Origin: Odiellus spinosus
Taxonomy: Eukaryota; Arthropoda; Arachnida; Opiliones; Phalangiidae
Direction of reading: 5' to 3'
Length of the DNA: 64,000 nucleotides
Assembly (NCBI GenBank): GCA_963920705.1
Contig: OY987225.1
Location: 31,061,538-31,125,537 of the forward strand
The notes under the pieces were generated by a model that did no database searches, was not told where the DNA came from, and worked only from the letters and a program-made list of their open reading frames with translations. Shown one piece after another: positions 25,145-36,700 of the stretch (its first letter is position 1; each line of letters starts with the position of its first letter). The translations under genes and the position numbers were made by a program.

Positions 25145-28100
25145 ATGAATCGCGAGTTCATTAGTAGAACAGTTTTCACGACTTTTTTAACAACTTTACC
25201 GACTGTTTTCGGTGTTAATGGACAAAGCGATTATAATAATCCCGGTAATCCTCGCGAAAATGGAAGCCAAGATTCAACAGGGTTTGTAAACAAACCAATT
25301 AGTTACGAGGAAGAAATGACTTCAACAACATCGACATTAATCGACATTAACGCGTTTTACACGTTTTTGTTCGCCTTTCTATTCGTTGCTTCCGTTTTGG
25401 GCAACGGATTGGTTGGACTCGTGTTGTACCGGAAGAAGTCATTGTCACCGAGTAGCAGGTAATTATATCGTTAAATATATTACCCTATTTTTAATTAATA
25501 TGTTAATTAAAAAATATATAATGTGCGTGATTAAATTTAAAATAAATTTGAAAAAGTTTAAGTTCATATTAAAATAATTTGCCCCTGTAAAAGTGTTTTG
25601 ACCTTCGAACTTTGGTGTTATTGTTGAAGTTAACCATTAGGGGGAGGGTTTTTGTTTTTAATTTGATTCACGAATCAGAGTAAATAAATTTTGCGTTTGC
25701 GTAATAAACTATTAAAACTTATTAACTACATTTTCCGAGTTTTTGAAATTGTCTGATTCAAAATTACAGTTTTAACTTTTATTTTCTACTAAGTTTCTAC
25801 CTCGAAAGTAACAGATTTAATTAACATTAAATATAAGTTCAAAATTTGTTCTAATTTGGAAATATTAAATTAATTTATCTTAAATTCCGGCTAGTTTTAA
25901 ATTAAATTTGAATTAACTAAAAATAATTTTGGAACACGCTTATTTTAAATGACACCAAATTCATAATATTATGGTCTGAAATATTTTACAAATTCTTCAA
26001 ATGTAAGTTTTTCTAGGAACCCAAACTTGTTATATTTAAAGCTCCAGGGGTTTAAAAGAGGAAAATAAAAATGTCACCGGTGCAAACCCAAATAAAAGCA
26101 TAATAATCCTAAAATCTAGTTTTTAAAAAAAAATACTTAAAACCATTTAGTTACAGTATATATGTCACATTCCATAGATTATTTTAAAAGCCTGTCGGCT
26201 TCTCAATAATTCGTCCATGAATTTGCAGCATGGATAAATCTATAGGATAGTTAGTTTATTATGTTTTGTTTAATTAGAGATAACTTGTAGCCCTAGCTTT
26301 GTCTGCGCTGCTAATTCAAGTTGGAAATAGACTATTATTTTTACAACCTTAGATATAATATTAATATAGATACAAAACCGGTTTTTATCTGCAATATTAG
26401 ATATATTTCTAGTCTATAAATTGTTTTTACGCGTTACGTGGGGTCAATTAGAAGTAAAAGTTGCTTTTGGGCCTCATTTACAACTTTGCAAGCACACTAC
26501 AACGTGGATTTTAAGCCCCATATTTATCTAAAAACTATTAAAACAAGATTTGTACTTTAAAGAAGGTATTAATTTAAAAACTGAGATGACAGTCTCACTT
26601 CAAATAAGAAATATTTGATTATTTATAAGGCTTAACAGAATTTTAGATAATTCCTATCTAAATATGTATTTATTTCAAAAATCGAAGCACTAATTTGTCC
26701 CCTTTATGCCTCAAAAAACTTTCTCTCGAGTGTTAGCTAGGTTGAAACAAAGAAATAATTCCATTTAGTTTGAAAGGAAATGCACCAGAGCGTGTTAAAT
26801 TTACCAAATAACATAATTGTAGGGAAAAAGCGAATTTTGGTTGATCTATTTATGATAAATAGAGGTTGAAATGGTTGTAAAAATTAATTTTTAATTCCTT
26901 ACAACGAAGGATCAAATATAATATCTTGAAATGGACGTTAATTTCGTTTATTTTATCGAAGTTATTGACCACTTAAAATCGATGGGCTGACCACTCCTGT
27001 ATTAAAGTGATTACGTAACTAACCACGTACTAAAGGCTGTAATCATTCGCGTAATCGGTGTACAGATTTTAGGGAAGTTTAGAATAAAGGTAAGGCTTTA
27101 TGGATCTTTAAATTTAAAAAAAAAAAAAAGCATTGATTGGTCAAAGGTTCTAATATTACAAAATATTCTCAAAAATCAACTTCGCTTTCACCATCTCTTT
27201 AACGGTTTCGCTCTTGGTTTAATATTTTAAGATATATCAACAAAAATCACTCAAAGCTTTCAATACGTACAAAGCTAGGCTTCCATTTATATCTAAGAAT
27301 TATTTGAAATCATAAAGATAAGGAGAATAAGCTCGTATGTATGGAAATTTTAGACTCCACTCGCGAACGAGCAAATTTTCTTGATTGGATTCGCTTTTAT
27401 TTCTCGAGTGTCAAGCTCATATTTGGAAATTATCTTTCAAAACTTAGTCATTTCTGTAATACAATTAAGGACCTCAATATCCAACTAGTTTAAAAAAGGT
27501 TTTCAAGGACAAATTATCATAATTGAGTGTAGTTTATAGTAAATAGGTTTTTTTAACACCTAATATTACACCCTTTAATAAAACAGTCCAGTGAAATAGA
27601 AGCAGTAAGTGGGGAACTATTGGCTTGGCTATACTAGGGTTATCTAGATTCAGATCTGGTGTTTTACTAAACTATATAAACTATTTTATTAGATATTTAT
27701 TAATTAATTCATATCATGATATGATTAAACTCACAACGAGTCTATCTATGAAAACCCTTCCTCATTATAAAGCTACGTTCACACTAGCAAGTTTGAAACC
27801 ATTTTCAAATTCGTTTTTCAAGATAATTAGTTATTTTGAGTAATTATCTTTACAGTTGACCTCAAAACTTCACAATTTGACCTTTCCAAAACGGTTAAAA
27901 ATTGTTTCAAAGTCTCCAGTGTGAACGCTGCTTAACTAAAACAATAAAAGAAGATTCATTTAAGGTTTAAAGAGAGAATTAAACTGGAAATTAATTACAA
28001 GATTATTTTTATCTTAAATTAAACTACAATTTAAATGGGAAACTAGTTTCGAAATCTGGCTAAAAAGATTAACACACCTTTTTTGGGTATTAAAATGTCT

Positions 28101-30736
28101 AAAAATCGGACCAAATCAGATGAACCGACCACCCAGACTTCAACCCTTAATTTCTAGCTGCATAGCTTTTTTTCATCTGGCGACCTTTTAGAGAAACGAA
28201 AAACCTATATTAAAACATTGTTGAAGGTTGAAATAATATGATTGGACCGAATTTACGATTAATTTGAAACAACTTCAGAGTTTAAAATAAACAGTTCATA
28301 TTTATAATCATATGTTTGAGTGTAGATTCTGAATACATAGTTTTCACTAAAGGGGGTAAGTGCCGTTCCCGCCGTGTTGCCAACCACTTGTGAGTGCAGA
28401 GGGAAAGGCTAGCAGTTCAGTTTTGAAACTGATCTGTTCTGAACTGCACTCACAAGCTCCTGGCAACCTGGCAATGAAAGCAAAGCTGGGTAAGAGGGGT
28501 GAATTTTCTTTTGCCCCTTTACTGAAAACTACGTATAGAAATTCAAACACAACTAGAATTTAATTCCTATAAATACGTATTAAAATTGATTGGTTTCACT
28601 TTCCCTTTCATTAAACTAGTTAAATTATCATTCTTCGTACAAAGATTATAATCAATTAAAACTTCTAGACGTTAATTTGCAAAAATTTCTATTTCGAAGG
28701 TTGGTTTTCAGTCTTTGCGGCTCCAATTTTTTGCTATCTTGTTTCGTTTTGCCATTCACCTTGGCTTCTTCGCTGGTATTGGAATGGAAATTTGGCCTGG
28801 CTTGGTGTACACTCACAGCGTTTCTCGTACAACTAGTTGTGAGTGCCAGTAACTTGACATTGGCGGCCATAGCAATCGACAGGTAAAGGACTTATTTCTC
28901 ATTCGTTTAATTAAATTTTTCGAAATAAAACTTATCTTACATCCTGGTTACTGATTAGTTGGAAATAGAACGATAGTAGAGGCGAAGTAATACAACATTT
29001 AAAATATAACAGGGGATAAAAGTAGTACAACCAATTGTTCTCGATCGAAATATATTAAGAATCGATCCTAATTTGCATCGCGCGTGATACCATCGTTATT
29101 ATAATTTTAATTACAAAGAAATATGGGATGTTTAAGGGTTTTCAAACGTTGAAATTTTAATTGATACTGAATAAAGAGTAGTCCCCTATGCAGCAGCAAA
29201 TGTTTCTCTACAACCTAGAGATTTCGAAGTTCACTACACAAAGGTTACTACTAAGCGAGGTCAGGTTTTATTAGAATTATAAAAGTAATTGAAGATATTT
29301 TATAGTGGTTAGATTTAGTCTATAAATAAAATCTTTGTGGTTTATTTTTGCGTGCTTAACGCAGAGTATTGGATAGAAATTTTAAGCAAAGGCTTAGCAT
29401 TCTTGATTTATAATTTTCTTAGTTCTAAATCGGTAAATTATTTTTTGGGTTAAAAGTGAACAAATGTCTAAAAGAGGTCCAAGTTTAAGATTTTAAATCG
29501 TCTAGAAGAAATGCAAATATACAAATCATTTTGAATAACCTATAAATTACAGAGTATTTTTCAAATTACCATCATTACGGTTATTTTAGAACTCTGCACT
29601 GAAAACAGTCCTATCAGATGATTCATTAGTGTTATTTAAAGAAATTTAACTGCATGTTCACCTAGCAATACCAATAAATTACCGAGTAACTTATAAATTA
29701 CCATAATTCCGGTTATTCTAGAACTCTGCACTGAAAACAGTCCTATCAGATGATTCATTAGTGTTATTTAAAGAAATTTAACTGCGTGTTCACCTAGCAA
29801 TACCAATAAATTACCGAGTAACTTATAAATTACCATAATTCCGGTTATTTTAGAACTCTGCACTAAAAACAGTCCTATCAGATGATTCATTAGTGTTATT
29901 TAAAGAAATTTAACTGCATGTTCACCTAGCAATACCAATAAATTACCGAGTAACTTACAAATTACCATAATTCCGGTTATTTTAGAACTCGGCACTAAAA
30001 ACAGTCCTATCAGATGATTCATTAGTGTTATTTAAAGAAATTTAACTGCATGTTCACCTAGCAATACCAATAAATTACCGAGTAACTTACAAATTACCAT
30101 AATTCCGGTTATTTTAGAACTCTGCACTGAAAACAGTCCTATCAGATGATTCATTAGTGTTATTTAAAGAAATTTAACTGCATGTTCACCTAGCAATACC
30201 AATAAATTACCGAGTAACTTATAAATTACCATAATTCCGGTTATTTTAGAACTCTGCACTGAAAACAGTCCTATCAGATGATGAATTAGTCTTATTTAAA
30301 GAAACCTAACTACATGTACACTTAGCAAGGACGGTATTATCATTTGTCTTACAAACAATTTGGCTCAAAACCAGATGAAACTCATTCCAAAAAACCAGTT
30401 GTTTCTCAAAATAGCGGTATAAATAAAAACCTACATTGAATAAAGATGTTTATAACCCCTTTGAAGCCAGCCAGAAAAATTCTTATTATTCTAGGGGCTT
30501 GAATATTTACAAGGCCATGTTATGCTAAGTGTCCAATTTCAGGGTTAAATGATTGATAAATAAATAAAATCGGTTTCTAAAATCGATTTCAACGCCAATT
30601 TAAAACACTTAAACGTCACTCAAGATCAATCAATCAATCAAAAATCACCTAAACTGGTTTTTATTTAATAAAACTAACCTTTAAAGTTTCGACACTATGT
30701 AAAAATATTGATTTTTAAACTTCAAATATTCAAATT

Positions 30737-30767
<31 letters not shown>

Positions 30768-33700
30768 CTTCTTAATTTAGATATTTTGCCATTGTGAAAC
30801 CCATGTCCTACTCCGCCACAGTTACCAGTTTCAAATCATACATAGTACTCCTGTTTATATGGATCTTATCATTGGTTATAAATGTTCCTCCACTTTTTAA
30901 TTGGCCAGAGTAAGTAGTTTTAATATTTTTAATTATTAAGTGTCAATCGCATATAGATGATTGGGGTCGATTTGATCGAATCCCAAATGATCGAACGCTG
31001 TCTCAAATGATCGAAGGTCATATGATCGAAATTATTTGGTTTTAAAGGTAGTCTCAATTGATCGAATATCATTTGATCGAAGTGTCATTTGTACGAATGC
31101 TTCCTGATCGAAATCAATTTTAGGAGGAAACTTCTAAGACTTGAAGCCCTGCCCGTTTACGCTTCCCTTCCATTGGACCTAACCTAACCTAACCTAACCT
31201 AACCCAACGTAACCCAACCAAACATAGCCAAGCTTAGGCTTAAGTATTTTTTTGTACAAAAAACCTACTTAATTAGTTCGATCATTTTAGGTTCGATCTA
31301 ATGAGAATAATCCCTAAAGGATTTAGTTCTACTACAATAGTATTTTAAATACTACTACTTCGATCAATTGTAATTCGATCCAATGGACATCGATCAAATG
31401 CCACAAAAGTTAAAACGAGAATAAAATAAATTTGATCGAATTCGATTCGATCATTTCTCATTTGAAACAAAATTTGATCGAATTCGATCAGACATTTTTC
31501 GATCTAATGGAAATAAACCATATAGATTGGTTTTGGTTTTGCGCAATAAATTATTTATTTAAAGGGAAACTTGGAGCCAAAAAAAATGGCCCAAATTTAT
31601 ATTTACCTTTATTTAAATTTAACCAAATTTTAGAAATTAATTTATTCTCCTAATTAAGATTTAATTTTCACATTAAAAATGATTCCGTAAACAAATTAAC
31701 ATAATATGAAAACTATTTTAACTAAACAAGAAACTTAAAAACAATTTCAAAGCTGATATTGTTGAAAAATAATCGAAATAACTTTTGAATTTAAAATTAA
31801 ATTTTTTTAATTAATTTTTAAATTTCTTTCAAATATTATTAAAACTAATTTTAGTTAAATACTTAGTTAACTAACCTACATTAAACGTTACAGGTGAATT
31901 TAATTATAATAATAGGTCCATTTATTTATAAATTTATTTAGAAAAATATTGTTTGTGGTTCTAGTTGGGTTCCAAGGCAACTTAATCCCGATTATTTTTT
32001 TTAAAGAAACCCTAAGATATACAAGAATTAAGTAGGGCAAAAGATGCGAACGACATTGAACTAGATACATTAATGAAAGTTTTTAGAGGAAAAAAACACC
32101 TACTTAACTTTCGGTTAAAAAACAAAAGTTTAAATTTAGATAATTAGAAGTACCCGGTAGTGATTGGATGAGTTGTCGATGATAGAAACAAGTTAACTTT
32201 TAAAATTATCAATTAGGTTCTTCGAATTAAGGTTAATTAAAACTGGAACTTCATTCGAAAATTATAAGTAGATTAAACAAATCGCGGGGGAAATTAATCC
32301 CATTCCAAAGTTAATTTCTGTTTCAATATAATTGGTTTCTAAATATAGATGAACCAGATTAAAATTCTATGGTTTAATTTAATCTATTAAAGGGATAATG
32401 AAGTAACATCTATTCTCTAATTCCCTAAGAAGCATTAAAACATCTCATTAATTTAAAGTGTGGCTGTGACCATTTTTCGAAGGTCTAAAGATGTTATTTT
32501 TTAGTTTTTTCATAATATTAAAGTTCAAGTACTTTCACGAAAAAGATCGCGCGAATGCCAACTTTATTACTTGTACCAGAACGCGCGAGAATCAATTGAA
32601 GGTTGTATAGCCAGGCAACCAAAGTGATGAGGTAGTATGGCGAGAAATTAGTTTAAAAAAATTCTAACTACTCTAAATTATTTAATTTTTACTGTATTGT
32701 AATTTTTTCTTCGACATATTGAATAGTTTTTTAACGATCTTTCTAAAGCGGACGGGATAAAATTAATCAGTTACTCAGTTTCATTATCCCTTTATAAAAT
32801 TATTAAAAGACCCTAAAACAAACTTACAAAATTAAATCTCCATTCAAAATCCTGGTTAAATTTAAGCCCCAAATATTGTATCTTTCAGATCAGATTAAAC
32901 TCATAATACGCGCTTGGATAAAAATACTACGAATTTATGGCTCGAAGGTTGTATTTATAGAAAACTTAATAGATAATATAAAATAGATGATTGATTAAAA
33001 CCAATGCTAAATTTCAATTTATAGGAGAACTAGATTTCGTTTAATCTCAATAATTCAACTTAAGTTTCAAGACGCGGGAAACTTAGCTGCGTACGCAATG
33101 AAATTTCAAACTGACCTTAACTAGATAGAAGATATAAATTAATATTAACCTGTCTATCATATTCATATAGGTTTAAGATAAAAAAAGCTAAAAATACGCG
33201 GTTTTTATAAAGGAAGAATGAAGCTCTAGAACAAATTAGATTTAAATAGACATATTACACTAAAAATCAATATAAACTTGGAAATTAGGCTTAACAAAGA
33301 TCCACAAAGAAGAAAATCTCTTTATTCCAACAGTAAAACGTTTTAAACTAGGCGTAATTTGTTAGTTATCAATAAACTCGTTAACAGCGAGATAGTCAAC
33401 TTCCCATGGATCATTGCAAATAATATTACACTAAAAATCAATATCAACTTGGAAATTAGGCTTAACAAGGATACATAAAGAGTAAAATCTCTTTATTCCA
33501 ACAGTAAAACGTTTTAAACTAGGCGTAATTTGTTAGTTATCAATAAACTCGTTAACAGCGAGATAGTCAACTTCCCATGGATCCTTGCAAACAATATTAC
33601 ACTAAAAATCAATATCAATTTGGAAATTAGGCTTAACAAGGATACATAAAGAGTAAATCTCTTTATTCCAACAGTAAAACGTTTTAAACTAGGCGTAATT

Positions 33701-36700
33701 TGTTAGTTATCAATAAACTCGTTAACAGCGAGATATTCAACTTCCCATGGATCCTTGCAAACAATATTACACTAAAAAAAATCAATATCAACTTGGAAAT
33801 TAGGCTTAACAAGGATCCATAAAGAGTAAAATCTCTTTATTCCAACAGTAAAAGTTTTAAACTAGGCGTAATTTGTTAGTTATCAATAAACTCGTTAACA
33901 GCGAGATAGTCAACTTCCCATGGATCCTTGCAAACAATATTACACTAAAAATCAATATCAATTTGGAAATTAGGCTTAACAAGGATACATAAAGAGTAAA
34001 TCTCTTTATTCCAACAGTAAAACGTTTTGAACTAGGCGTACTTTGTTAGTTATCAATAAACTCGTTAACAGCGAGATATTCAACTTCCCATGGATCCTTG
34101 CAAACAATATTACACTAAAAAAAATCAATATCAACTTGGAAATTAGGCTTAACAAGGATCCATAAAGAGTAAAATCTCTTTATTCCAACAGTAAAAGTTT
34201 TAAACTAGGCGTAATTTGTTAGTTATCAATAAACTCGTTAACAGCGAGATAGTCAACTTCCCATGGATCCTTGCAAACAATATTACACTAAAAATCAATA
34301 TCAATTTGGAAATTAGGCTTAACAAGGATACATAAAGAGTAAATCTCTTTATTCCAACAGTAAAACGTTTTGAACTAGGCGTACTTTGTTAGTTATCAAT
34401 AAACTCGTTAACAGCGAGATATTCAACTTCCCATGGATCCTTGCAAACAATATTACACTAAAAATCAATATCAACTTAATTAGGCTTAACAAGGATCCAT
34501 AAAGAGTAAAATCTCTTTATTCCAACAGTAAAACGTTATAAACTAGGCGTACTATTTTGTTCGTTATCCGGAAACTCATTAACGATGAGATATTTGACTT
34601 CCCATGGATCCTTGCTAAGCCTACTTTCCGAGTACGTTAAAAAATTAATTTCTAGCTGAATAAGGCCTATTTGAACGATAAGAAATCAGGTTGCATTCTC
34701 CCTTTAAATACTTTTAAGGCACGTTTTTAATCAAGATGTTTTTAAGCAAGAATCAAAAACAAAGTTGAAGCTAAAATTAAACTTTTCGTTTTTAACCCAC
34801 GTGATCAAGTGACAGCAAAGCGGATATAGAATTTGATTTAAGCTTCTCAAACGAGAATTCCAGGTTGTTTATAAACCTTTACAAATAAAAATCTCTGTAT
34901 TCTAAATCAAAATCTACAAGCTTATAACTTATTGCAATCTAATCTAGGCATCTTATGCAAATTTATTCTCGTATTTTATCTGCCTCTATATCTTGCGAGA
35001 ACCAACCGGAATTATCATAGCATTTAAAGTAAACTACCTTTTTAATATCTTTAAATATAATCTTCAATATATAGTGGTTAAAACTGATATTTCCCGATGA
35101 AACTAGAGGGCTTTTAGGTTAAAAACGTTGAGTTTTAATAGCGGAAATGATTGAATAATTCCATTCAATGGAGCGTAATAAAACACTTTCTGCTTTTTTT
35201 TTTTTTTTTTCTAGCACAAAATAAACCCCGGGCTTCTAAGGGTTAAAAACACTAGTAGTTGATGACCGAAAATATAGGTCAAATAATACTTAACGATATT
35301 TAAATGCCCTCACCCCTCCACTTAAAATAAAAGGTACTAATATAATGACGATATCTAGATTAAAAGTTAATTTAAAAGTAATTAAAATACTTTAAATACC
35401 TCCCAAAAAACCGATATCAAGAAAATTAAAGTTATTATTACATCATTAACTAAGAAATTTAGTTTGTTTAATTTAAATTAAGGATTTCAATTTGAAATTA
35501 TTGACATTTTCACTGAATTACGATTTTAAGGATCTGGTAGGAGCCTAGCTATGATATTAATATGATATCATTTACCCTTTAAAAAAATAATCCCACATAT
35601 AAGAGTTTGACAGTTATATCACAAAGTATCAAACAAATTTATTAGATTTTCCTCAAAATAACGGAATTATTCTGGCGTTTCTAATTCTAATTTTGGGGTA
35701 AAATTTGGGAAAAAAGAAATAGAGGTATAAGTGTGATATGAAGCGTAAAAAGTGTAGTGTCATTTAACTCTATCATTACGTAACTTGGTATCAGTATAAA
35801 CACGAAGGTCCAAGAATATCATTAACATTCGAAACTATTAAAAGTTGTTCCAACTAACAAATTATTTTATCAGTTCAAAATTGAATGGGAGGCGAATCAA
35901 ATTACAAATAGTTAGGAATCATATTTCAACTAGTTAATTGGAAGAAATAAAAATAAATATGGGAATATTTTTTGACCTAATAACGTTGAAAAACTTTAAA
36001 AATGTTCCTCAAAGATAATTTTAAAGAAGTCAAGTTATCACGAGTTGAAAGTTTGTTTTAAAAATGATTTAAAATACATAATATTGCGTCAGAATTCGAA
36101 ATAAATAGAATTTTAGAGCCCGGAGAAAGATTTGGCTCAGATTTTGATTTCGTCAGAATCTAATTTCCATCCATTCATTCCTTTAGAAGCAATAGAATGA
36201 AAAGTGGGAATGAAGATATCCTCGTAAAGCCATCATTTCGCTTATCTCTCCTTCCCGCCTTTCACTATTATGTTTCTAAGCGAATGAACTAACTATAATC
36301 AGAACAACTTTGAAATTTCAACACGAATGAAGTTATTTACCCCCATAAAACTAAGACTATCTTATAAGAGATAACGGTGGCTTCTTGTTTAGTAATTACT
36401 GAAATCTTAAGTTGTGTTTTTTTTCTTTTTTTTTGGTGGGTGTAAAGAGGTTGAATAAACGCCAAGGGAGGCATACGATACACCCTTACACCTATAGTAA
36501 TTAAGTTCTAGACCTAGTACTTAGGCTTCCGGTGTTGTTGTCCTACTTAACCCGCTGATGCACGTTTTAAGGCAGAGACGCCTTGAGGGGTCATTCCCTA
36601 GGCTTAGCTCTTTTGAAAGTTAAATAGAAAGAGATATTGCGTTCGTCTTATTTCCTCACACACAAAACTGAAAGTAATCTAAGCATGTGCGATTGACACT

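Noticed and set aside
25386-25577. Second plus-strand frame overlapping the end of Gpr161 exon 1
   Set aside because: Out-of-frame shadow running into intron 1; the receptor frame with donor GTAATT explains the region.
28347-28563. Opposed 67-residue frames on both strands
   Set aside because: They arise from a palindromic foldback element in Gpr161 intron 1, where an open frame on one strand forces a similar one on the other.
31432-31653. 73-residue frame with IEFD repeats
   Set aside because: Produced by GATCGAATTC words of the TTAGG-cored element.
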